Source of the DNA: Lumbricus rubellus
Taxonomy: Eukaryota > Annelida > Clitellata > Crassiclitellata > Lumbricidae
NCBI GenBank assembly: GCA_945859605.1
Contig: OX243820.1
Span: 24,857,559-24,921,558 of the forward strand
Length of the DNA stretch: 64,000 nt
Direction of reading: 5' to 3'
Every line of letters begins with the position of its first letter. Position 1 is the stretch's first letter. This document shows, in pieces, positions 12,489-20,990 of the stretch. The notes beneath the pieces were generated by a model that saw only the letters and a list, made by a program, of their open reading frames with translations, was not told the DNA's origin and ran no database searches. The position numbers and the translations under genes were made by a program.

Positions 12489-13164
12489 TCAATCAGTCAA
12501 ATAATCAATCAATTGATCGGTCAATCTATCAGTCAGACAGTTAGTCAGTCAGTCAATCAATCGATCAATCAATCAATCAGTCAGTCAATCAATCAGTCAG
12601 TCAATCAATCGATCAATCAATCGATCGATCAATCATGGCTGCGGCGCAACCATAACTCACCTGGGACGCACTTCGAACAGGCCACCTTTGGACTGCTCTT
12701 ACAGACACACGTTTTGATTCAACGCAGCGCTCGTGAATAAGCAGGTGCCAACCTCTTGCTACTCCCATACTACAGTACTAACTCATTTTAAACGATAAAC
12801 TCAATCTAACGATGTACTTGTTGACAGATAAAGCAGACAGAGGAGTACATGGCCTACCGGAAGCTGCCTCGGAGTCTACGCCAAAGGATAACGCTCTACT
12901 ACGAGCACAGATATCAGGGCAAAGTCTTCCACGAGAAGAGCATCCTTCGAGAACTTAACCATTGCCTTCGACAGGTCCAGACACATGATCAGTGTATACG
13001 CTTTCAGACGATTAAAGTCTTAAACCTATTATGAGGCCTAATTGAAAGAAACTTTTTACACCACTCGCCATCTTTCCTCTGTTTGCTATGTGACCTCTAT
13101 CCGTCTGTCTGTTTCTTTCTTTCACTCTCTGTCTCTCTGCCTCTATATCTGTCTGTCTGTCTAC

Positions 13165-13241
<77 letters not shown>

Positions 13242-14972
13242 ACATGCCTAAAAATGCAGCCACTTCGGTAAACTTGCATAACCTACGTCATTTAGACACG
13301 CTTAAAAACACGATACTTATGGATGCTACGACTACTAAAGAAGCTACATAAAGCATCCACGCCACATGGGCCTACACGTACATGTAGCCTACACACAAGT
13401 TGTTTGCCGCAAATGAACGGGTGCGACGTAAATGCAAAGCTTCGACTGTACATGTATACATTCTTACTTCTGGCCAAGATAGTGGCAAAAAACCTAGGGG
13501 GGTCTTTTTTTGGCCCACCCTGTATACTATGAATAATTGTCTGCTAGGAAATAGTGAACTTCAACTGTCGCTCACTCGTCGCTTCTGTGCCTTTCTTCAC
13601 GAATGCTGATCCGAACTTTGTTTCGGAAGTCGTCACGAAACTTGAATTCGAAGTCTTCCAACCGGAAGATCAGATAATCAGGGAAGGCACAATTGGAAGA
13701 AAGATGTACTTCATCCAGGAAGGAATCGTCGACATTGTCACGAAGGACGGACAGGTCATCACTAGTCTCTCCGACGGCGCTTACTTTGGCGGTGAGGACT
13801 TTCAGGACTTTTATAATAAATATGTAAATTCAAAATAGTAAAGTAGGTGGAGTAAGGTGCTGAGTGCGAAATTGCGAATCTATACGGACGTAAAATTCCA
13901 TTAGCCTAAAATAATGTTCCACACCATCTGCAAAAGTGCCACAGATCAACCTGCAAGAAGAAACTGTTTGAAACTCTCTGATTTACAAACCCAATTATTT
14001 ATAAGTTACTGCGACCATTTACTAAGGTTATTTTTGTCTTCTTACTTACTTCAGCCCTCTCTTAACTGGCTGCCAGCTCATCACAGAATCACACACACAT
14101 ATTGGTGAACCAGGAACTCTAACGATTGCAAACTTACCTCAAGGTTTCCGTTTGACGACTTTTGAAGCCTTTTCCCACTTTTATTACTGAGTTGCTCGAG
14201 GTATATTGGCCTATAAAATGTGTTTATATGGAAAATTATGTATGTTTAAATGTATATGGGATGTTAAAACCCCATTCGAGTTCCCTGTGTAACCGAGTGC
14301 ATAACGATTACAAAGATTACAGGCATTGCTTTATAATTGAAAACTTTGTTTTTCTGTATTCTTGAATCTTTTTTGTTGGTTGCAAAATGAATGTTTTTAT
14401 TTGATATGAGAATGATAAATGAATAATTGTGGATTACAGAGATCTGTTTGCTGACAAACGCGAAGAGGGTTGCCGACGTCCGAGCGAAGGCCTACTGCAA
14501 TCTCTTCTCGCTATCGGTGGAGCACTTCAACTCTGTGCTCGACCACTACCCAGAGATGCGACGAGCCATGGAAGCAGAGGCTGACGTTCGACTCAACAGA
14601 ATCGGACGAAGAACTTCATCTCCTCATCATCCACTATCGCAGCCACCGAGTCCATCCTGGGACAGCTTCGAGCACCCTAGAGACGAAGGAGAGGTCAGCG
14701 TCGAGATCAGCGGTGGAGGAGCAGCGCCTCACCGAGGGGGATTCATGTCAGAGACGACGCTCCAGGGGGAGAGGAAATCTGCGGGTGGCAATAGGTTTGG
14801 TTCGTACGTTGCGGATGATTCGAACCGTGCTAGTAGCTTCGCCGGGTTGTATACGTTCGCTGAAGGTGTTCTGGAGGTTGGCGATCGGTCTGGAAGGTCA
14901 AGGGCAACGCGTGACAACAGCAGAACAGTTTCCGGTGTGCACAAACGAAGACACAAGAGCTCCAAGATTTAG
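5224..14972 (+). CDS. HCN (Ih) channel, eight exons, N-terminus missing
   Basis: Hyperpolarization-activated, cyclic-nucleotide-gated cation channel of the plasma membrane, expected to work as a tetramer carrying pacemaker current. Exons are 5224-5387, 5976-6143, 7534-7631, 11241-11390, 12132-12350, 12828-12974, 13548-13791 and 14440-14972; all join in phase to about 573 residues. In order they encode S1-S2, S2-S3, the Arg-rich S4 ([20 protein letters not shown]), S5, the pore with selectivity filter CIGYG and S6, the C-linker, the cyclic-nucleotide-binding domain and a Ser/Pro-rich tail ending HKSSKI. The S1 exon begins mid-codon, so at least one upstream exon with the cytosolic N-terminus is missing from this annotation. 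All introns are GT-AG except the fourth, which needs a GC donor. The pore flank (RYPPQS) is of the invertebrate type. No promoter was located. Confidence 0.95.
5480..5800. repeat. (CATA)n microsatellite in HCN intron
   Basis: More than 300 bp of CATA tetranucleotides with a few TGTACA interruptions. It explains all long Met-Tyr-Val-Cys and Ile-His-Thr-Tyr frames here. Confidence 0.97.
5976..6143 (+). CDS. HCN exon: S2-S3 region
   Basis: Acceptor CCTGTAG, donor GCAG|GTCAGT. Encodes [30 protein letters not shown] and [11 protein letters not shown], the S2-S3 loop and S3 of the HCN voltage sensor. Splits a glycine codon at both ends, in phase with its neighbours. Confidence 0.92.
6524..6885 (-). 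pseudogene. LINE reverse-transcriptase C-terminal fragment
   Basis: A minus-strand frame contains [27 protein letters not shown] and a Trp-rich end ([14 protein letters not shown]), the C-terminal signature of a non-LTR retrotransposon polyprotein outside the catalytic domain. It ends in TGA at 6524 and is truncated near 6885. It lies antisense inside an HCN intron. It is a different family from the LINE at 3376-4799. Confidence 0.75.
7419..7558 (+). repeat. 70-bp tandem duplication spanning the S4-exon splice acceptor
   Basis: Two apparently identical 70-bp units (7419-7488, 7489-7558). Each holds the intron end TATTCTACAG and the first 25 bases of the S4 exon. Only the second unit runs on into coding sequence; the first ends back in intron sequence. 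Confidence 0.93.
7534..7631 (+). CDS. HCN exon: S4 voltage sensor
   Basis: Acceptor TTCTACAG, donor GAG|GTAATA. Encodes [20 protein letters not shown] then [12 protein letters not shown], with basic residues at every third position as in HCN S4 and the S4-S5 linker. The acceptor used must be the second of the two duplicated copies: the first would add 70 bases and shift the frame. Confidence 0.93.
7632..8723. other. HCN intron, first part, no gene
   Basis: Intron sequence with short TG/AG-rich stretches (about 7850-7910) and TAGGCCTA words. No recognisable transposon or exon. Confidence 0.5.
8724..8759. promoter_or_regulatory. Three clustered CRE-like ACGTCA/TGACGT half-sites
   Basis: TGACGTAATTTTTACGTCA followed by a further TTTTTACGTCA, an 11-bp near-tandem arrangement of CREB/ATF-type half-sites in an intron of a cAMP-gated channel. 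The match is to the motif only; function is not shown, and the small tandem repeat could be chance. Confidence 0.25.
8905..9142 (+). mobile_element. Helitron-like 3' end with polypurine tract
   Basis: Ends in CTAG (9139-9142) followed by T, preceded by a GC-rich hairpin CCCGGGCAACGCCAGG. A hairpin followed by CTRR and insertion before T is the Helitron 3' signature. Upstream is a G/A-rich tract (8920-9055). The same terminus occurs on the opposite strand at 38170. The 5' end (expected TC) was not located. Confidence 0.65.
9143..10867. other. HCN intron, no gene seen
   Basis: Contains an (AT)n run near 9280-9298 and a short LINE/SINE-type tail near 10612-10672 (GCGCCTCTGATTAG). No exon. Confidence 0.45.
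10868..11060 (+). mobile_element. tRNA-derived SINE, degraded head
   Basis: Has a box-B-like GCGGTTCAAATCC followed by a body (GAGCAAGTCCTTCACTTG and TGATTCAGTGTCCGCGC) shared with the minus-strand SINEs at 26283-26508 and 28320-28548. Box A is poorly preserved. Confidence 0.65.
11241..11390 (+). CDS. HCN exon: S5 and pore turret
   Basis: Acceptor CTGCGTTCAG. Encodes [20 protein letters not shown], then [19 protein letters not shown] and [10 protein letters not shown], matching HCN S5 and the HWDGCLQ motif. The exon ends CTACAG followed by GCAACA: there is no usable GT nearby, so this intron appears to have a GC-AG donor. Confidence 0.9.
11786..11919 (+). repeat. Dispersed repeat, copy 1 (GCGCCACTCGAAAGCC)
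   Basis: Shares CTCCAAATTTCT, GCGCCACTCGAAAGCCAAGC, AGGGCACCA and a GAAGGTCG-type end with 22558-22686 at high similarity over about 130 bp. Family unknown; probably a retroelement tail. Confidence 0.7.
12064..12139 (+). repeat. 38-bp duplication of the pore-exon splice acceptor
   Basis: Two copies of CACCCTGTGACCTATTTTGC AGCA spaced 38 bp apart (from 12064 and 12102). The second supplies the acceptor of the pore exon. Use of the first would add 38 bases and shift the frame. Confidence 0.9.
12132..12350 (+). CDS. HCN exon: pore helix, filter and S6
   Basis: Acceptor TTTTGCAG, donor AAG|GTAATC. Encodes [10 protein letters not shown], the filter [16 protein letters not shown], and S6 with [18 protein letters not shown]. 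The GYG filter after CI, rather than the TVGYG of K+ channels, is diagnostic of HCN. It runs on into the start of the C-linker (KRQYREK). Confidence 0.95.
12351..12640. repeat. (CAAT)n / (CAGT)n / (CGAT)n tetranucleotide array
   Basis: Degenerate tetranucleotide array beginning immediately after the pore-exon donor. It accounts for the Ser-Ile-Asn-Gln frames. Confidence 0.95.
12828..12974 (+). CDS. HCN exon: C-linker
   Basis: Acceptor TTGACAG, donor ACAG|GTCCAG. Encodes [26 protein letters not shown] and [12 protein letters not shown], helices A'-D' of the HCN C-linker that couple the cyclic-nucleotide domain to the gate. Confidence 0.95.
13105..13250. repeat. (CTGT/CT)n then (CA)n compound microsatellite
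   Basis: Polypyrimidine CT/CTGT run passing into a CA run, in an HCN intron. Confidence 0.95.
13548..13791 (+). CDS. HCN exon: cyclic-nucleotide-binding domain, first part
   Basis: Acceptor CTGCTAG, donor GGCG|GTGAGG. Encodes [55 protein letters not shown] and LSDGAYFG, the beta-roll of the cyclic-nucleotide-binding domain. The last base begins the conserved Glu codon of the phosphate-binding FGE motif, completed by the next exon. Confidence 0.95.
14440..14972 (+). CDS. HCN last exon: phosphate cassette, C-helix and tail
   Basis: Acceptor GATTACAG. Completes FGE and encodes [36 protein letters not shown] and the C-helix VRLNRIGRR. The phosphate-contact Arg is present (KRV), but the next residue is Val where vertebrate HCN has Thr; as far as I recall Val is usual in invertebrate Ih. 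A tail of about 120 Ser/Gly/Pro-rich residues follows, ending SSKI at TAG-type stop 14970-14972. A 193-codon frame overlapping it (14470-15051) is a shadow. Confidence 0.93.
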
Positions 14973-15851
14973 AGTAGTCAGCACGAAGAACTGTTCTCTC
15001 GTCACCAGCAGGTGTATTGTAATTATGCTCAATGGAAGGAATTTGAATTAAGATGATGCTTGACAGTACCGTAACTTAAACAGTGCCAATTAAGGAAAAA
15101 AGTGAGGGAAAAACAACAATGCAGTGACAGTTAAAATTGAGTATTGAAGGTAATTATTAAGCCTAGAAATCAACAGCAATATCATCAAAGTTAATTACAC
15201 AGAAGGATTTACACCAGTTACTTGTAAGCTAACATCGCACAAAAAATGACACGCATAGGCTAACTGTTAGCACTTAACCTACCACATTTCTGGTTACAGC
15301 AAACGCATGCAGGCTCACAGGCGTAGGCCTACACTTTCTCACAATTATACATCCGCAAAGTTCACAGTCAGGGTGCAATTAAGAGATTATTTAGCTGTAT
15401 AGAATGCTATGAATTATCTTCTACAGCAGCAAATTTCAAACAAGCATGACTTTCTGATGAAATAATATTACATGAGTTTATCTAAGCACAAATTCTAGCG
15501 CAATTCCACGATTAGCCCACATCTTAATAATTATTGATTACACGTTATAGGCCTACAGTTTGCAATAGTCCTACGGGGCAATTATTGTTTTAGGATCAGA
15601 ATCAGAGTAGACCTATTGTCAGATTAAAATTGTATAAGAAGTTTAGCTATGGTTTCAATATCTATGCTAGTTTAGAAACAGATTATGATCGTAGATTAAG
15701 TTATGGCTACTAAAGTTTCTCAAAGACCTAACGAATGACGAAGTAAAATCTTAGTTTGCCTAACAAATGGATCGGGCATAATTGTAGTATCGTGGACCGA
15801 AGCATATACCGTATCTTTGGGCAAGATATCTAACGACTGTGGCTAGAATGG
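14973..15851. other. Probable HCN 3' UTR and intergenic DNA
   Basis: AT-rich sequence after the HCN stop. No clear polyadenylation site could be assigned, and no further exon is seen. Confidence 0.4.
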
Positions 15852-15920
15852 GAGCGCCTTTGAGTACCGGTAGTTTTTTGAAGATGCGCTATATAGATTC
15901 TCGAAATGAATGAATGAATG
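15852..15920 (+). repeat. LINE/SINE 3'-tail fragment with (GAAT)n
   Basis: GCGCCTTTGAGTA, GATGCGCTATATAGATTCTC, then GAATGAATGAATG: same family as 3060-3135 and 62963-63030. Confidence 0.65.
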
Positions 15921-16059
15921 ACAACACTAACCTTAGACCTAATCCTAGCCGACTCTGACGACGCCTAACCTGATCCTGCGAAACTCACGGTCCCTTATAT
16001 TGCAATCATTCAATTGATCAAACGATCAATTTAGGAAATTTTAGTCAATCCTCGAGTAG

Positions 16060-16125
16060 CCTGTCACGTGACAGAAGACAATCGAAAGATGACGTCATCA
16101 CTACGGCTATTGGACTACTCGCATC
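16060..16125. promoter_or_regulatory. Cluster of E-box, CRE and inverted CCAAT motifs
   Basis: GTCACGTGAC palindrome (16063-16072), perfect palindromic CRE TGACGTCA (16090-16097) and ATTGG close behind. Such spacing resembles a promoter-proximal region, but no transcript start or adjacent coding exon could be identified. Confidence 0.3.
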
Positions 16126-16374
16126 AAGGGAAATGCTGTTGTTGCGCAGTTTGACAGATCAATAATAGTTATAATTATGTAAATAAGTAAGAAAGTATTT
16201 TTTTATTACTCTACTCTAATTCGTTCCTTTGATTTTTAGTAGACTTACCTATGCACTTCTGATTTCAATATTTCACATTTATTTTACGTCACAATATTTA
16301 TGGAAAAATTAATTTAATTAATTCGACATCAATAAAACAAGAATTCTTTTCGTCAACCACCGCTGGACGAATCT

Positions 16375-16465
16375 AGCACTTGACGAATCGTCCGTGTGAC
16401 TAATCGTCCGCTTGACGAATGACGAACAGTCCGTGACGAACCGTCCGTTGACGAAATGTCCGCAT
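16375..16465. repeat. Minisatellite of GACGAA(T)CGTCCG units
   Basis: About five degenerate units with alternating TTGACGAA and CGTCCG, about 16-20 bp each. No function evident. Confidence 0.75.
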
Positions 16466-16866
16466 CCGCGTATACTTACATTTTAGCTGATCTTAGTCCT
16501 TAAGCCCTACATAGATCTGCCGGCCTGGACATCTAATTCGAGACATTCTGTAATTAGCGTCGTTATTTTTGACACAAAGGAGCCACCTTCCGATGACTGA
16601 AGTTTACGAGCTCAGGAAGTATCTTACGACCCGTGACCATCTTAAAGACATTAAATTGTGTAGCCTACAAAACACCTTCCATGCATGCACGGCTATAGGC
16701 TGTGACTTGACTTCGTCGGTAAGCGTGACCTGAAGTGTTAAGAGTCTACCCAGAGTGGATACGTTCCACCACTGATGTCCAGTTGAGCTGGCATATCTGG
16801 CAACCGTGGGAGATCGCTTTCCCAATCCGCATCACCCTGCATTGGTAGACGCGTCTACATTGCGCT

Positions 16867-17020
16867 CATGGGCGGAGTTTGGTTTCCGTTCTTGGAGGGG
16901 CTAATGCCTTCTTAAGGGGGGCTAAGCCCGGAAAAAGATATAATTTACATGGTAAAAAAGCTGAATCTGGGCCTTCTTGGGGGCTTAGCTCCCTCTGACC
17001 CCTGATAAACTCCGCCCATG
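16867..17020. mobile_element. hAT-type MITE, 154 bp
   Basis: Inverted ends CATGGGCGGAGTTT / AAACTCCGCCCATG, flanked by 8-bp direct repeats ATTGCGCT (16859-16866) and ATTGCGCC (17021-17028, one mismatch). An 8-bp target duplication fits hAT elements. Non-coding. Confidence 0.82.
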
Positions 17021-17028
17021 ATTGCGCC

Positions 17029-17699
17029 ACTGAGAGCACTGCCTTTTAATATAGTGACACAAAGATCCAACTGACCAGTCGAAAGTAAATAGCGGACTTA
17101 GGTTAATGAGAGAGACTTACGCATAAGGTCATGGGTATTTAGGAGTAGGACCTAATTGAGATTTATAGACCACGAAAAGTACCTTATATTGGATGAGTGA
17201 GACAAACGGGCGCCAGCGTCAGACGTCAGTCGTGTAGACTATTCGGTAGCAGACGACAATCATGAATGTCTTTCAACGTTCAATAACAACGGTGTTCTAA
17301 TGCCATCAATAAACATTACTAATACATTCACTATTATGTCGGTAAAGGATTGGAAGTTTATATTGCGCCACTTTCCCTCTTAGTAGATTCCACGACCACT
17401 GGTGAGAATAAAAATCTTATTTGCAAAATGTCATAAAAGTCAGCGGATTGAAAGCTGAGAACGTTTCGAGTAAAAGAGGAAAGGAAGAAAAGAAGGATTA
17501 ACTAAAGTTAATAGTTCCACAGCCGTGACCTGAATAGACGCTAAAGAGATTTGTTCCTTTAAATTTTTGCGTGACGCGATTGTCAATGTCGTCAGGTGAA
17601 TTGCATCGTAGACTACTTTAGTCACAGCCTACTGTCCTCGAAGATTGGTTTTGAGTTAGCAATAGCAGCTGGTTATAGGCTACATCTATACAGAAAATA
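17029..17699. other. Intergenic, no gene seen
   Basis: Mixed-composition DNA without recognisable exons or repeats. Confidence 0.4.
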
Positions 17700-18030
17700 A
17701 AATGATGAAGCGCGAGAGAGATAAAGAGGGAGAGAAGAGACAGAGACGGACAGACGGACAGACAGACACAGAGAGACAGAGAGGGACACACACAGAGAGA
17801 CAGAGACCCACAGAGAGAACTGAGAGAGTGGCAGAGAGAGAGAATCATACAGACAGAGTCACAAACAGATACAGAGACAAAGACCGAGAGACAGAGATAC
17901 AGACACAGAGAGACAGAGACATAGAGACACGCAGAGATAAAAAGACAGACAGAGATAGAGAAACAGAGACGGAGACAGAGACATAAACAGAGAAAGAGAG
18001 AAAGACAGATAAAAAAGACAGACAGACAGT
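17700..18030. repeat. Purine-rich GACAGA-type microsatellite
   Basis: Degenerate (GACAGAGA)n with CACA insertions. It explains the Arg/Thr/Asp/Glu-rich frame on the plus strand and the Leu/Ser/Val/Cys frame on the minus strand. Confidence 0.93.
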
Positions 18031-18750
18031 TTGAGGTAATACTTGTTTATACGACATGTATACCAAAAATAATATATTGATATTAGAGTGCATAGTGAAC
18101 GAATAACAGAAAGAAATTTTCAGATAAAGAGTGAAAAGTGAACAAATGAAACTGGAGTTTCAAAAATCAATATGACAGAGAATTAACACAATATTTGTCT
18201 TCTATTTAATAAAGATTCCGATCGCATTACATCACAAATCACTAAATAAAGACAGCAGACATCAACACGATTTAGACCGAAACATTTCTAATTATTCTAG
18301 TCACACATGGACCGAATCGTTTGTCAAAAACAGTTTTAATTAAGCGCAGGCGAAATTAATGAAACGGGTGATAGAACGAGAGAGGTGTAAAACAGAGCGT
18401 GCGTGCCTATCAGAATGGACAAACAGATGGCGGTAGAATTCCCAATGACAATTATATTATGTGGTGGGATTTGGGCTAGGCTATTAATATAAGACATCCA
18501 GTTGTAATTGTGACTGCGAGTAACAGCAGTTGCTGTTGGTGTTTTCGATTGCGTCCATGCTTCTCTATGTCTATGGTGACCGCAATTAATGGCTATCTTA
18601 AGTGGTCAGCGTATGTGATTGCGTGCGTGTGAGTGTGTGTGTTAATGTGAGTGTGTGTTTTTGAGTGTGTGAGTGTGTGTTTGAGTGTATGTCTCATTGT
18701 GTATGTGTGTGTGTGTCTCTGCTGGCCGTTAGTCGGATGGGCATCATTCA
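18031..18750. other. Non-coding downstream of the peptide gene
   Basis: AT-rich sequence, then a degenerate (TG)n stretch at about 18618-18718. On the minus strand this is where the 3' UTR of the secreted-peptide gene would lie. Confidence 0.45.
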
Positions 18751-19284
18751 TTATCGACCGTCGTGGTAAAGGGCTCGCCAGTCCTGGAGGTCGTCCTGGC
18801 CGAAGAGTCCAGCGCTGCCGCCGCCCCCCATGTGAAGTCCACCCATCGGGGCCGGTCGAAGCCTCCCGGGCGCCTGATGTCCCCCGTCGAAGGCCCGGTA
18901 GTTGCGGCCGAACTGCGAGCCCCAGTTCTGCAGATGGATGGGGTTGAAGAAAGGATCGGGGGCGTCGAGTCCGCTATTAAAGCCTCCCGACGACTGACCG
19001 AGCTGTTTCTTCTGACGCCCTCCGGCGGAATACGAGCGCCCTCTCTGGTTCAACGGGTCAACGTCGGAACCTGCTCTCTGGTGCAGCTTACGCAGCATCG
19101 ATTCCCACGATCTATCCTTCTCATCGTAGCCATCCAATGGGGCATTGTCTTTTACTGCTGCTGCTGCTAGTTGTGACGCTGTCTTGTCATCACCGAGATC
19201 AAGGAAGGATGATGAATCATCGAGAGGATACGAATGAACGAGACCGGCGCAGATGACGATTGAAACGAGAATTTCCACATTCAT
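18751..19284 (-). CDS. Putative secreted neuropeptide/peptide-hormone precursor
   Basis: An intact minus-strand frame of 177 residues, clearly more GC-rich than its surroundings. Residues 1-18 (MNVEILVSIVICAGLVHS) look like a cleaved signal peptide. An acidic spacer follows, then a Lys-Lys site at 92-93 and Gln94, which could become pyroglutamate. Residues 94-125 lead to a Gly-Arg at 126-127 after GSQF, an amidation-type site; further candidates are APGR at 138-141 and a terminal HDGR, where the protein ends in Gly-Arg. There is no Cys outside the signal peptide, so no disulfide. C-terminal residues 144-161 are Gly/Pro/Met-rich. I do not recognise the family. This layout is usual for neuropeptide prohormones; processing is inferred. 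The ATG at 19284 is chosen because the signal peptide follows directly; an upstream non-coding exon is possible. Confidence 0.72.
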   Translation of the reverse strand: MNVEILVSIVICAGLVHSYPLDDSSSFLDLGDDKTASQLAAAAVKDNAPLDGYDEKDRSWESMLRKLHQRAGSDVDPLNQRGRSYSAGGRQKKQLGQSSGGFNSGLDAPDPFFNPIHLQNWGSQFGRNYRAFDGGHQAPGRLRPAPMGGLHMGGGGSAGLFGQDDLQDWRALYHDGR

Positions 19285-19292
19285 CCTTTATG

Positions 19293-19434
19293 CAAAATAC
19301 GAATAAAATAAGTGTATGCGTTAAAAGCCCACTATTGTACAAAATACAAATAAAATAAGTGTATGCGTTAAAAATCCACTGTTATTATACAAAATACAAA
19401 TAAAATAAGTGTACGCGTTAAAAACCCACTGCAT
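19293..19434. repeat. Three tandem units of about 47-50 bp upstream of the peptide gene
   Basis: Units start at 19293, 19340 and 19390, each with CAAAATAC(G/A)AATAAAATAA, GTGTA(T/C)GCGTTAAAA and CCACT. They lie immediately 5' of the ATG of the minus-strand peptide gene, in its promoter or 5' UTR. Confidence 0.88.
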
Positions 19435-19523
19435 GTTTTATATAGGCCTAGGCGTAGACCTACATTTAGAGCAACGACTGAATAAAATGCATAGAGTCGT
19501 GCTATGCAATTTTTGCATATTAA

Positions 19524-20538
19524 CCCTCAGATTACCAGAATTTTTCTGATACACTGAGTACCAGTGGGGTCAAAAATGACCCCAACACAATTTTCTCAAT
19601 AATTTTTTTGTTTTTTGCATTTTTATTAATTGCCAAAAAACAAATAGCAGTAAAGGACTTAAAACCTGTTTAGGCTGTTGAAAGGAATTAAATTTTTCAT
19701 AGTTATATGTATGTTTTAATGTTCAAAGTGTTCGAGTGTTCAATGTTGAAAACTAACATAGAAAATATCCGGTCATTGCAGTTACAGTTTGCAGTTCGTG
19801 CATGTATACTGGGCATGTTCCTTGCACACATTGCATGTACAGGCTGCACAGATTCTGGCCTTTTTATCATTTTCCCTTGGACAAATGGAACATCGTGCAC
19901 GTTTCTTCGACAGGGTTGGAGACGACATCTGGATCGGCCGCTGTACAACTGTTGCCAATAAGTTCCCTTCCGAGCTGCAGGAAAAATACTCGTCTTCTGT
20001 GCGTTGTCTGCGCATGCCACTCCTTTCTTTTCTTTCGAATAGTGCCCAGAAGAGTTATTTGTTTCTCAGTCAGTTTTTGAGCAAGTCTGAAACTTGTGAA
20101 GAAGTTTTCTGTGGTGACATTTCGTCCAGAACCAGCCATATTTCGTGTTAGGTCGAGCACAACAAGGTCTCCTTGGTTCCGTTCCCTTTCCTGGCCGACT
20201 ATATATATAAATTAGTATCTAACACAGATTTTATTCACATAATACTATAGAAAGGATATATAAATTATAATTTTGAATTATTTCAAAGAATACCAATGAA
20301 ACTATTCAAAAAAGCTATTGGGGTCAAAAATGACCGCACTGGTACTCAATGCTATAAAAGATCGCCAGCGCCATCTGGTGATAAACACGTGAAATATTAA
20401 TTGATATTTCGATAGAGACTAGGTACATGTACGTCTTTAAAGTCACAAATATTAAATAAATTTGCACGAACAGATTCTGCGCAGTGTACAGTCAAAGTGG
20501 GCTTGGGGTCATTTTTGACCCCACTGGTAGTCGCAGGG
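19524..20538 (-). mobile_element. piggyBac-like element, internally deleted
   Basis: Begins CCCTCAGATTACCAG and ends with the reverse complement of CCCTGCGACTACCAG, with TTAA directly outside both ends (19520-19523, 20539-20542), the piggyBac target duplication. Subterminal repeats of GGGGTCAAAAATGACCCC occur near both ends and again near 20322. At about 1.0 kb it is under half the usual autonomous length. Confidence 0.93.
19782..20160 (-). pseudogene. piggyBac transposase C-terminal remnant, frameshifted
   Basis: The minus strand first encodes LDLTRNMAGSGRNVTTENFF and ITLLGTIRKKRKEW, typical of the transposase core end. After a frame change comes a Cys-rich end (CSICPRENDKKARICAACTC, CKEHAQYTCTNCKL), the C-terminal zinc-binding domain of piggyBac transposases. 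The N-terminal and first catalytic parts are missing, so this copy is inactive and would depend on an enzyme made elsewhere. Confidence 0.9.
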
Positions 20539-20775
20539 TTAACCAGGTTTGACCTAGAAAATCGTGCTAGAATCAACACTCCTTCTTCTGCCAGCATTCA
20601 TTTATAGCAACGGCTATATAATATTCATAGAGTTGTGCTATGCATATTAATGAGCCATGACCTAGATTGTGCCAGAATCATCACTTCTTCATCTACTAGC
20701 GTTCATTTATTACATAGCAACGGCTGATAAAGAGTTGTAAGCTTACAGTATGGCATAGGCTACATTCAGCAGCTC

Positions 20776-20990
20776 AGTGGTTTGCAAAATCTCATAAACC
20801 TTAACCAATCAATCAATTTGGATTTATATAGCGCCTCTCCGTGATCTCCACCAGTGCTATGCATTCAAAAGACTTCCATTATTTAGCGTCAGTGGTTTGG
20901 AACGCTTATGAACCACAATCAGTCAATCAATCAATTTGAATTGATTATAGTGAGCCCCTTCATGATCACTACTAAGAGGCGCTCCCAACC
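20776..20990 (-). repeat. Two adjacent copies of a retroelement 3' end
   Basis: Two units of about 110 bp (near 20776 and 20890), each with CAGTGGTTTG, (CAAT)n and a GCGCCTC-type end. On the minus strand they read as GCGCTATATAAAT followed by (ATTG)n, a SINE/LINE tail. Confidence 0.6.

Larger units (their letters stand above)
19466..20712. repeat. Local duplication of about 110 bp, first unit split by piggyBac
   Basis: Unit 1 is 19466-19519 plus 20543-20597; unit 2 is about 20598-20712. Shared words include AGCAACGRCT, GTGCTATGCA, TGACCTAGA and YRCCAGCATTCATTTAT-type ends. Unit 2 keeps an uninterrupted TTAA where unit 1 carries the transposon. Confidence 0.75.

Noticed and set aside
12351..12740. 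Ser-Ile-Asn-Gln-rich frames as a repeat protein
   Set aside because: They are translations of CAAT/CAGT tetranucleotides directly after an exon donor.
14470..15051. 193-codon frame overlapping the HCN last exon
   Set aside because: The other frame continues the cyclic-nucleotide domain in phase from the previous exon; this one shows no domain.
18763..19170. 135-codon plus-strand frame opposite the peptide gene
   Set aside because: Antisense shadow; the minus strand has the signal peptide and processing sites.
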